DNA of 64,000 nt from Cyanoderma ruficeps (lineage: Eukaryota > Chordata > Aves > Passeriformes > Timaliidae), in assembly GCA_008694505.1 (NCBI GenBank), contig VZDJ01007747.1:42910750-42974749 (forward strand), given 5' to 3'. The notes under the pieces were generated by a model. It was not told the origin of the DNA and did no database searches. It was given only the letters and a program-made list of their open reading frames with translations. How positions within the stretch are numbered: position 1 is the stretch's first letter; the number at the start of each line of letters is the position of its first letter. Of this stretch, positions 12,373 to 22,515 are shown piece by piece. The position numbers and the translations under genes were made by a program.

Positions 12373-15300
12373 GAGTGGTGAGATGCCTGCATTCTAACCC
12401 TTTCCTTCTCTTTTTTAGGTGTTTTCTGAAGAGATATTTTTATACTTTTATGTTGTCACATTACAATAGATTATGGCAACTAAAATTGCTGTATGCCTGT
12501 TTTCAGGTGCAACTGAAATATTCTGCAATAAACCCTACACGTGTGTATTTTCAAACACCCTTCATTTGGTGTTGTTTGACTCTAATTTGCCCCAAGGGTT
12601 TTATTAACAAAAATCTTGTTAGTAAAACATTATCATTGTTAATAAAATAAGGTTATCATTGACTTACGTAGAGGGTTGTAATAACGTGAAACACACAGAT
12701 CCATTTTTTTTTTTTAGACTTTCATGTTTTTAGAGTACCTTTTTTTTCCCCAAAATTAATAATTCTATGTGAAACCTCAAATTTCTCCCCACTTAAAACA
12801 AAACTTACTTTGCAGGAGAAATTACCTCACAATACCCAAAGGAGGCCTTTAGTATTTTTAGTAAACTAAGGATGTGTTGGATTGCAAAGGTTTAGAAGAA
12901 CTGAAGGTGTGTCTAGACCAGTGTGTGGAAGAGGAATCCACTGACAATTGCTAAATGCAAAGCCAGTGGTGAAACCTGTGTCTGGGAGGAGATGTATAGA
13001 AATCTTGGTATAAACTGCTCCTGCTCTGTGTCACTCTTTCCTAGGCTGCTGGTTTAGCCACTGTTGCAAATGATTTTGGTCTGGAGTGAGAAGAATTCTG
13101 ATGTTTTAGTGACATCCAGACTCTGCTAACATTGGTTTTCACACAGTGGTTTATGCTGGCCTAGAAAAAGAAGGTTATTCCACTAATGTGAGGTGTGTTA
13201 AAAGTCAGACCTAGAGTTTGACTCTAATACCATGTACCCAAGCTTTAGCATTGATGCCTTGTTCACTCCTGCAGAGCATCCTAGGACTTTGCAAGTAAGG
13301 ACATTCTTTGTTTAAAAGTACCTTTATTCAACATTTCTTTTTGTTTCAAAACAAAAAACTAGCTTTGACTAAGAGTAGAATGCAAAGCAGAACTCCACTG
13401 AATGACAAATCTGCTACCGCACCCCAGTTTCTCACTGTGGGTTTTTGGAAGGTCCAAGATTAGGTCAGGAAAACAGCTTGGGTTAGGTTGAGTCCAAAGA
13501 TGAAAGTAAAAATTATGTTCACTTAGAACAGCTCCCACTAATTAAACCTTGAGGTTCACAAACTTCATTAGTGTTTGCTTTTTGATATAAATTGAAGGAG
13601 TTAAATTACAGATTATTAATACTGTCACGAAACATGATAATTCCTGATGCCTGCAGACAAAAACCAAATGTCATTCCCTGGATTAGGGTTACAGTGATGA
13701 CTTCAGGGCAAGACTACAAATTAATTAGCTTGGGTACAAATATCAGCCTAGCTTGAGCTGTGTGCAATGTGATGTCAAAATCACCTCCCAAAAATTCATG
13801 AACATACAGGAGGTTGATTTATCTGTTGCACCTTCTCAATCAAATAATCCTTATTAGTGACAATGAAATCAGAACAGATATCATTTAACTATTGCTGCAT
13901 AACTTTGAAGACTTAAAGAGAAAAGTCTATGTAGATTTAAAGAAAACTGTATGTGTGTAAATGTGGCTGCAAACACTGATAAACTTCTGCTGAATTTTCT
14001 AGATACAATTAAAAACAACCAAATCTCAGGAAGACTCTTCTCCTTCTGGGAAGCTAATTAAATAGCTGCACCTCCCATTCTCCTTAGAATTCACTGTTTG
14101 CCATCTCTTAATACTGCATTTCTAAAAGGCAAATGGAAAATTAAAAAAGCATGTCAGTGTAATGAGCTAGCTATTTATAAGTCTCCTTTTTGTCAAGTGA
14201 CTCAGGGCACCATAAAGATAATAAAGTCAAGTTATAATTACACAAATTGTTATGAATGCATTTTATAAACTAATTAGAGAAAATCTAACCCCCAAAATTA
14301 AAGTCAAATGTGGCACCATTAAAAGTGAACAGTAGAGCGAGACAACAGGTTGTTAGTGTTGTTTCAGGAAGTTTGAAGAATCTCTAATTTTATTTTTTTT
14401 TTGTGGTTTGTTTAACTTGGATTTTGTTGGGTTTTCTACCTTAAAGACATAAGGCAGGTCTTTCAGACATCTCAAAAATCTCATGAAATATTAATGTGCC
14501 TGGAACTTCTTCGTGGATGGAATTGAGAATGCTGACCCTAGGCAGCTGGGCTTTCTGCAACATGTGCCAAAGAATAGCTTGAAAAATGCCTCTTCTTAAC
14601 TGGGGAACAACTTAAAGTTGTCAGCAAGAAGAACACATTCCTTTCCAGAATTTGTGTGTGAAAATCAGGGCTGCCAGCAATTACCTCTGTCCTTTCAAGA
14701 CTGACATCCTGAAATGTTCTCTTCCATCCATTTTCAAAAAAAAAAAAAAAGGATTCAAAGTTCATTGCTGAAATGTACAGACTTCATAAATATTGATTTT
14801 TTTTTTCCTATGGAGGTAATTTACTCTGCTTTCTGGTGAGTTCTTTTCTGAGAAAAGATTGATCTGTGTTTGGACCTTCTCCAGGAAAAGGTGAGAATAC
14901 AACCAAATCTTCTATTCATTTTTACAGATGGCCACACTAATCAAGTCATGTTTTTTGAAAAGAAAATGTCTGGCATTTCATATTGGGAAGAGCTTCGCAT
15001 TTCTGATTTGTGTTAGATAGACTGAGCCTGTTGATTGAAGTCAGGCCTTGGGGATTTAGGCAGGGGAGGAGATACATTTCAGTTGAGTTTAGACTTTGAC
15101 AGCATCAATGTCTAACTCTAAGCTGGTCATTTGGGATCTTTCCAGTGTCAGGAGGAAGAAGTGAGAACTTTGAGTGATTGTTTTTTCTAGTCTCCTTAAG
15201 TTTCAGGTTCGTTTTTTAATTTTAAAATTATTTTCATTGCTTAATTTTTTTCTCAAAGGGGACTCCTGTTTATAAAGGGGTTTACGAGGCCCAGGAAAAA

Positions 15301-15865
15301 TGAATTAACTGATTTAATCCGTGGTCACATCTAGATTATTAAACAATAAATGTAAAAAAAAGGATGAAAGCAGCATGAAGTAATTATGCCTTTGATTCAA
15401 ACCCCAGTCAATTAAAGAGTTGCCATTTCTGATCAACATTTATCTTCCGTGGCCTTCAATATTTAGAGTGATGGAAATTATGTGGTTCTTTCAGGTAATC
15501 TGCTAACCATTTCATGATCCTCACCATGAGCCACTAGAAAAGTTTCCCTTCAATTCGACATAAACCTCCCCAGAGAAAATTTTATGCCTCTTGTTTTTCA
15601 GCTGATCCGTGGTCATGGAGAAGAGGCAATTTCTGGTCTGCAGGAACCCTTCTGTGCATTTCAGTACTGCTGACATCTCTTCCTTTCTCACTTGGTAACG
15701 GGAGACTTTCTTGTGAACGACCAGAATTCAAAATATTTTGACTGTTAAGACCATGAAAAAATAAGAGGAATATACTTAAATGCTTCCACTGCTTTTAGAA
15801 ACTGAGGCTTTCAACTTTTTTTTCCTCTTTGACTAAACTGATTTTATTAATGCCGGTTTGACAGT
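12373..15865. other. Unique AT-rich DNA, possible conserved patches
   Basis: About 3.5 kb of AT-rich DNA without recognisable repeats. It has a T run near 12704-12716 and an A15 run at 14736-14750. The part at about 13600-14330 is dense in TAAT-type cores (for example AATTAATTAGC and TAAACTAATTAG), which often mark homeodomain-bound conserved non-coding elements but also occur by chance in AT-rich DNA. No gene was recognised. Confidence 0.4.
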
Positions 15866-16057
15866 CTCATGTGGTTTCACCCCAGCTGACAACAAAGTAC
15901 CACAGAACCCCTTGCTTATTTCCTGGATCCCCTGTTCTAGTGGGATGGGGAATGGAATCCAAGGTAAAACATGTGGATTAAAATAAGAACTAATGTAATA
16001 ATTGATAATGTAGAGAACCAATTATTAATTATTTAAATAAAGTGAAATATATTTAAA

Positions 16058-16131
16058 GAATAATAGAATAGTTTGGGTTGGGAGGGACCTTTGAAAGAAC
16101 ATCAACTCCCTTGCAATGAGCAGAGACATGG
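16058..16131 (-). mobile_element. CR1 LINE fragment a (inside LTR)
   Basis: A 74-base antisense CR1 3' end: AATAGAATAGTTTGGGTTGG, GAGGGACCTTTGAAAGAACA, and a decayed 'GCAATGAGCAGAGACATGG'. It stops abruptly where a second CR1 begins, so it is either a very short insertion or the older copy cut by the next. Confidence 0.85.
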
Positions 16132-16133
16132 AA

Positions 16134-16568
16134 ACACAGAATCACAGAATGATTTGGTTGGGAGGGACCCTAAAAACCGTCTGATTCCACCCTCTGCTGT
16201 GGCAGGGATACCTTCCACTGTCCCAGGGTGCTCCAAGCCCTGTCCAACCTGGCCTTGGACACTTCCAGGGATCCAGGGGCAGCCACAGCTGCTCTGGGCA
16301 CCCTGTGCCAGGGCCTCCCCACCCTCACAGGAAAAATTTCTAAAGCTAACCCTGCCCTCTTTCAGTTTGAAGCCATTGCCCTTTTCCTATCCTCACATAC
16401 TCTTATAAAAAAAAAATCTCTCCTTTACCTGTAGACTCCCTTAAAGTGCTGAAAGGCTGCAATAAATTTGACCTGGAGTGTTGTCTTCTTCAAGCTGAAC
16501 AATCCCAATTCTCCCAGCCTCTCCTCACAGAAGAGGTGCTCCATCCCTCTGGTCATCAGCAAGATGGT
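16134..16568 (-). mobile_element. CR1 LINE fragment b (inside LTR)
   Basis: At about 430 bases this is the longest CR1 piece in the window, antisense. Markers are AATCACAGAATGATTTGGTT, TCCAAGCCCTGTCCAACCTG, GCCACAGCTGCTCTGGGCAC, CCTGTGCCAGGGCCTCCCCA and, further in, CAAGCTGAACAATCCCAATT and CTCCCAGCCTCTCCTCACAG. It contains none of the reverse transcriptase, only sequence near the 3' end and 3' UTR. A 10-base A run at 16407-16416 is internal. A 111-codon plus-strand frame across it is a repeat by-product. Confidence 0.95.
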
Positions 16569-16992
16569 CACACCTCTGATTTAGAGTAAACACTAGCCAG
16601 CAACAACTGAAACATCACTGTCTTATCAACAATAAGCTCAACCTTAATCCAAAATACAGCACTGTACCAGCTGCTGAGAAGAAAAAGAACTGCATAGCTG
16701 AAACCAGGACACAGTCTTCAAATACTTTTGCCTTTTGTTATTTGAAAGAAAGAAAGGTCAGTTTTGGTGATCTATAGAACAGTAGTTCACTGAACAGTTT
16801 AATTTGGTCTATAACACAAACATGGAGCAGCAATAAGAAAAAATTCTTTGAAATCTCTCTATGTTGTTGTCTTCCATGTGAATGTGACATCTTGGGTAAA
16901 GTTTAGGCTTTTTAAGCACCAGATCCCAAATATCCCCATTAGGTGGGAAGAGGAAGAGAATCTGCCATTTATTGTCTGATGACTCTCACATT

Positions 16993-17040
16993 CTACTGGT
17001 TTGGGCTGGAACAGGGTAATTTTCTTCACAGCAGCAGTGA
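16993..17040 (+). mobile_element. Possible LTR U3-end scrap
   Basis: The phrase CTGGTTTGGGCTGGAACAGG followed by GTAATTTTCTTCACAGCAGC resembles the start of an avian ERVL-type LTR in plus orientation. Similarity fades after about 45 bases and no other part of an LTR follows. It may be a decayed remnant or a coincidence. Confidence 0.3.
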
Positions 17041-20000
17041 TGGATGTTTGATCCCATGGCCAGGCACAATGCCATTTTAATTGACCCCTCCTAGGAATTG
17101 TGAAATTCCTTCATCACTTTATGTATCCATTGATAATCAATACAGCCCTAAATGAAAAATTAATAAATGAAAAATTGGGATCTGTTTGCCTTAGTGTGTT
17201 AAGTTAATATTTTCCTTCACAACTGGGCCAGCCTGAAAACATGCACAGGATCAAGAGTTGTGGCCAGAATAACAACTTGATTGCTTTTCAAAATGTGTCC
17301 ATTCTTTGGTAATCTTTCAAAATATTTTTGTTTAACAAACACCTGCTTCCCACTGTTAGAATAACTATTATGGTAAAGATCTTTCTAGTGTATAATTTCT
17401 TCCCTGTGATTTATCCCAGAGTTCAAAAGCATATATGGAGACATGATGATAAGGGGGAGGAAAGATGACATCTCCCGTTTAAATGTGACTGATTTCAGCC
17501 AAACAACTTATGTTTTCACTATTTCTATGTTAAACATATACTTCACATTAAAAGCAATCAGGCCAGAAGAGGGAGAAGCAATTAAAGCCAAAAGAGACAG
17601 AGAAAAAAAATTCAGTAGCAGTTCTTTTTCTTTTCCCTTTTTTTCCTCCCTTTCTTTCTCCATGAAGCCAATTTCATTTTCAGAGCCTGAAATTACATTG
17701 CAATCTCAAAGCCATTTCTCTTCTTTTTGCTGGAATACAGAGATTGCTGGTTTTTGCTGTTGTAGGGGTTTTTTCACCCTCTGTAAAACAGAAGGCTTGC
17801 AGGAGGACTATTTTGACAGGCACTAAAAAGAAAGGAGAGACAGGCTTGGTATGGAAGTGCTTTAAAATCTCGTGTGCAGTGTATTGTATTACAGCACAGT
17901 CATCTGACTGGAAGAAAAACACAAGTCCTCTCTCTGTGATAAGCTTCTCTCCAAAAGAAGTGAAACTAACTGCAGCACAGTCCTGGAGCGCAAAAGGGCC
18001 AAGGTCTGACTTTGAGGGGGAATAAAAAACATCTTCCTGAAAAACATAAGAACAAGAAGGGGTGAAAACCTTGGTCTCAGGAAATGCATTTGAGGTGCTT
18101 GCCACATGTTGAGCAAATGAGATCACCACTGTATATCACTCAGATTCAAAATTAAGCACAGATCAAAATGAAGATCACATCAAAGGTCTTCATTTAATTG
18201 TTCATTAAGAACTCTAAAGTCAAATGGCAGTGGTGAACTTCACTGTACAGTCAGTAGTAGGAAGGGCCATAGGCTGGGACTGAAAAAATCACAGTCACTC
18301 TGCTTATCTTTTTATGCAGTTTGTGCTTTTGTTGTAGATCCTGGTTAGCCAGCAGCCTCCAGTCTTTTTATCCCATCCTGATGAACAGGAATAATTATGG
18401 CTGTGCCTGCCTGCACCTCTCAGCACCAGAGAGAGCCTCAGTCCAGCAGTCATTCACACCTGCACAGGAGATCTACAGCTATGAATGCAACCAGCAATTC
18501 AGAGAATAAAGGGATGTATGGAGGTGTTCCCAGGGTGGCATCATTTTTCCTGGGACTCTTCTTTGTCCCAGGTAGTGGGTGAAAAGAACCCACCTTTCCT
18601 TTCACCTTTCACCTGAAGGAATTTGATCAGCTCTAAAACTGTGTGGGTAATTCCTGACACAAACTCAGATGGACAGGTGACAGTGGCAGCCATCCACCAA
18701 ACCCATCTGCAGATCCTGCCCTAGGAATATAAGAATCTGCACTAGGAATGATTTGCACCCTAAAATAAGATAATAATTTGTATTAGATAACTTTCCCATA
18801 ATGTCCCATGATGTAAAGCATAGGATTTGCATTTTTGGAACAAATTCAGTGCTGTCAATGAATCCAATCATGTGAGGAAGGCTGCAGAGTTGGGGTCTGA
18901 TTAGAATATTAGAAACTCTCAGAACCTCGTAAAAGAATTTAACAATGAACAATATTCCCCTTTTAACAATTTATAGGATGATTAAAAAAGCAATTTTAAA
19001 AAGACCCTAATTTTAATTTAAAGTCTATAGGATTTTTACAATTATATCTATGGAACTTGGTATTTCCATTTCTATAATTTATGTACAGATCTGTAAAAGT
19101 TTATTGCAATATTCTTACTGAATCCACCAGGCTTTCCCAAAAGGCTCTGCAGCTTCCTATTTTCAGTGCATTTAATTCTGGAAGAGCCGGGGATTTTGTT
19201 TCTTTGCTTTAAAAACACACACACACAAAAACCCTGCTGTCATAAAATTCAAAGTGATCAATAAAGAGTTAAAATAATTCACAGGCTTCCTCACTCCCAC
19301 ATGGCTGGCAAGCAGCTTCTGCTTCAGCTGTTGGTAGACTTGCAGCAGGAATGTACACACAGAAATTAACGGTGCCATTTGTGAAATAAGAAGGAAAAAA
19401 AGAAAATGTCTCCATTACACTTGATACACCTGGGACAGCACAAGGTAAGATGTGCACAGCTCACGGTGCATCACAACTCCCATCGTAGATGAATGGCCAA
19501 AGCCTCTGGAAAGCATATGGCTTAAGCAAATTAAGAGTGGCTAGAGCTGTTTACTAATGAGGAGAAAGCAAGCAAACAAAACTGAATGTATTAGTCCATC
19601 ACTAAGTAAAGGGCACTGTATGACAGCAACAAAATAAACAGATAAATCAGTAAAATCCAGTAATCCTGCCAAATAAATCACAGGCTCAGTGACAATTAAA
19701 TGCAGCCTACTTTGACTCATAAATGGCATCACATCCTTACAGGCTAAAAAAAGACTTTGCAAAGCCTTCCATGCACTCACGTTAGTTTAAATCACCTGTG
19801 AATTAACAAACAGTGGATAGCATTCAGTATGAGTGCAAAAATAATTTAGCAGAAATATTAAGGGTTGTCAAGGTTTGTTACTTTCTCAGACTTTCTCCAA
19901 AGACCAAGGCCAGGAAAGGCCTTTGTAACTTGCTGGGCCGCCAAGGGTCCCCACGGACTGTTCAGCCCTGGTGGGAAGGAAGTTCCTTCACAAGCAGCAG

Positions 20001-21240
20001 ACCAGCACTTGTTTGACATCTCAAAAGCTTATCTGAACTTTTCAGTGGATTCCTATCAGCCTTTCAGCAATAAATCAGCCCCTATTTAGACCATCCACTA
20101 AGTTTTAACATGAGGACTCGTGAAAGTGTCATGTTTTAGGGATAATAGTTTCATACTAGCACCACGAGGGAATTGAGTCAAACTCTGCTGCCCCAAATTA
20201 GTCAAACAGGTGTAGTGGATATCATGTTATATCCTCTTCTTTCAGCAGGGCAGCATAGGGGTGTCTGTAAGCTAAGTATGTTTCTTTAAAAGCCCTCTGA
20301 TTTATAACACTCCTGATTAACTTGGATCAAATTTAAATCTTCATGATGCACCTTATTCACATATTTAAAGCAGAGCTGTCCAATCCAGTCACAGTTCAGA
20401 AAACCAGTAAAAATATTACACCTACATGTTGTGCCTAAGCTTTTTATTACAGATGGGACTGAAAGCATCTTGTGAATGTGGTGTTTATGCATTATTCTGG
20501 TATATTTTCTTTAATGTTTTTAAAAAAAAAAGGTTAATATTACTGTGCATAAGCTTGGAAATATGTCTTTATCATCTGAGGTGATTACTTGTTTGTCTTC
20601 AGCTACCAGCTCTGAAGTATGTAATAGCAAGGTAAGAGAAGAGTTGAGTTTTATTTTCTTTCAAGAATAGACATCTCTGTTGGTTTGGAACACAGCAGCC
20701 TAACTGGCTTAGCCCCTCCACCACAATAATTCTTCGTAGATTCTTTCAGGAATGTAGGTTTGCCAGACTATACCTATCCTTTTACTGCACTGAAGTTGTT
20801 TCCTGAGCTATGGAGTGAAAGAGTCAGAAACTTCTATTGCTTTTATTTTTCAAAAACTTGAAAACACTGGTCAATCAGAAATTTTGGCATGAATTTCTGA
20901 ACTGACCTCTTGTTGAACATCTCTCTAATGAACAATGAAAGGGTCAGATTTCTTGCCAAAACATCATTTCCCAACTGAGACAAATGTGGTAAAGACATCC
21001 TGAGAGGAAAGGAAGAGTGCTTAAGAAATTAATGGATTCCTCCAGAATGCAGTTCTATTTCTACATAACCACGTCTGATACTTTTAATTCAGTGAGATGT
21101 TACAAAGGCATGGAATTCTTTGCTGTGGTAAACCTTTTGTGACCACAAGCAGTGAAAATGAAATCTGAAGTCCTGGTTAAACTGAGAATCAGACCCCCTG
21201 CTCTACACTGAAATTACTGTAATGGTAATACTGCCCATGA
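17041..21240. other. Unique AT-rich DNA, no gene recognised
   Basis: About 4.2 kb without identified transposons. At 17443-18129 long overlapping frames occur on both strands (127 codons plus, 149 codons minus), but neither resembles a protein I know. A short (AC)6 run lies at 19215-19227. A 29-base segment at 20603-20631 is bounded by good splice-site matches (listed separately). Confidence 0.4.
20603..20631 (+). other. Candidate micro-exon (splice-bounded)
   Basis: A 29-base segment is preceded by a pyrimidine-rich acceptor (TTGTTTGTCTTCAG, AG at 20601-20602) and followed by a strong donor match (AAG then GTAAGA from 20632). One frame is open across it (LPALKYVIAR). The length is not a multiple of three, and splice-like pairs this close arise by chance in tens of kilobases. 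It is a lead, not a gene call. Confidence 0.15.
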
Positions 21241-21274
21241 GGGAGGGAGGGAGGGAGGGAGGGAGGGAGGGAGG
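21241..21274. repeat. (GGGA)n microsatellite, ambiguous base at end
   Basis: Eight and a half perfect copies of GGGA, followed directly by an N at 21275. The G-rich strand has nine runs of two or more Gs, eight of them GGG, spaced by a single A, so it fits the pattern for a G-quadruplex. The N suggests the true array length is uncertain. Confidence 0.95.
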
Positions 21275-21275
21275 N

Positions 21276-22477
21276 TTTGAGGGATTCAGTCAGAAAGACA
21301 TTTAGGTAGAATTATGCATGGAGATGCTGATAGAAAAACAGAAAACAGGAAACAGACAACTGACCCTGCACTAAAGTCCAATAGAAATACCTGCTGGTTC
21401 TGAATGATGTCTGCTTATTCAGAGTGTGGGGTTTCCAGCAACAATTTTGTTCAAAAAGCAGAAATTATCATTCTGATTACCAAGAGCTTAGGAGTGCCAG
21501 GTCTCCATACATCCCTCCAAAGTTTTTCAAGGAGTTGGGAGCCTGGATTACCAATCTACTTTTTCAGTGTTGGACCCAAAGCCTACTTACGTTGTGAGAC
21601 TCAGCCTGAAAACCACATAAAATTTCAGGCTGCATCTTTAGGAATTGCTCTTCTGGGGAAAAGAAGTTCACTGTTTCTTTTTAGCTATTGTTCTACCGCC
21701 TCTGAACTCAAAAGAGAGATAATTATTTGGACAGTGCTGAATTACTCAGAATGCACACACTGCTGAGCAAAAGTCGTCTTGACTCCTTTTGGAAAGCTTG
21801 GTGAGAATAATTATCTAATTTACAGACACTGCAGAAAATATCTGTAATAAATGATGGTCCCTGTTCGGAACAGAATGCATCACACAGCCAGATTAAAATA
21901 CAGTTAATTGTACAGAGTGAGGGGGGTGCAGGGGGACAGAAATAGGATGCAATTTACAAAAGAGAAAACATGCTTTAGAGAGGCGTCTCTAAATATAGAG
22001 TGATGATAGACAAGAAAACTAAACCACAGACTTGAACATCTTTGTGGCTTGAAATCCATGTCCAAGCTATACAGCTGGTGCTCATCTCGAGCAGGAAATG
22101 TCATTTCTAAACTCTCAGCACCATCTGATTTTAAGGGCCAAGTCACCACAACTGAATTATAATCAAGTGTATTACAGTTATTTAATTTTCTTTTATTAAG
22201 ATCACTAGTTGAGAATAATAAAGGTTAGAAAAACGTTGGAGGAAATACAGGTGGGAGTCAAACAGCAACCACATACTTAGAGAGAATGTATGTAATAGAG
22301 ACATTTGATCTTCACGAGTCTTCCATACACTAGGACAAATATCCATCTATTTGAATAATCTTCTGTCTTGCTGTAAATTAATATTTACCCAGGTTCTGTG
22401 AAACTCAAGGATGTGATAAAATTTCCAAAGCTGTGAATGCTTCAATGCCAAGGTCAGGCTTCCTAAGTGGAGTGTTT
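21276..22477. other. Unique DNA, no gene recognised
   Basis: Non-coding sequence between two simple-sequence tracts. A 120-codon plus-strand frame (21404-21766) does not resemble a known protein and is no longer than chance predicts. Confidence 0.45.
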
Positions 22478-22483
22478 TTCTTT

Positions 22484-22514
<31 letters not shown>

Positions 22515-22515
22515 N
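22478..22515. repeat. Long T-rich tract ending in ambiguous base
   Basis: A nearly pure pyrimidine run with a few C interruptions ends in about 20 consecutive Ts and an N at 22515. Tract length is probably unreliable in the assembly. It is followed by CAG, so it looks superficially like a splice acceptor, but no exon was recognised after it. Confidence 0.9.

Larger units (their letters stand above)
15866..16711 (-). mobile_element. ERVL-type LTR, minus strand, split by CR1
   Basis: The two ends of one LTR lie either side of CR1 sequence. At the left, about 15866-16057, is the end that reads TGTGGTTTCACCCCAGC on the plus strand, followed by AGTGGGATGGGG and an AT-rich run. At the right, about 16580-16711, are CAGCAACAACTGAAACATCA, AATCCAAAATACAGCACTGT and the terminal GCTGAAACCAGGACA. 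These are the two ends of an avian ERVL-like LTR family, in antisense orientation. No internal viral genes are present, so it is probably a solo LTR. A clean target-site duplication is not visible; ACAG occurs near both edges (15861-15864 and 16711-16714), which is weak. Confidence 0.8.

Noticed and set aside
16073..16408. 111-codon plus-strand frame
   Set aside because: It lies wholly in antisense CR1 sequence, and the same frame recurs in many CR1 copies.
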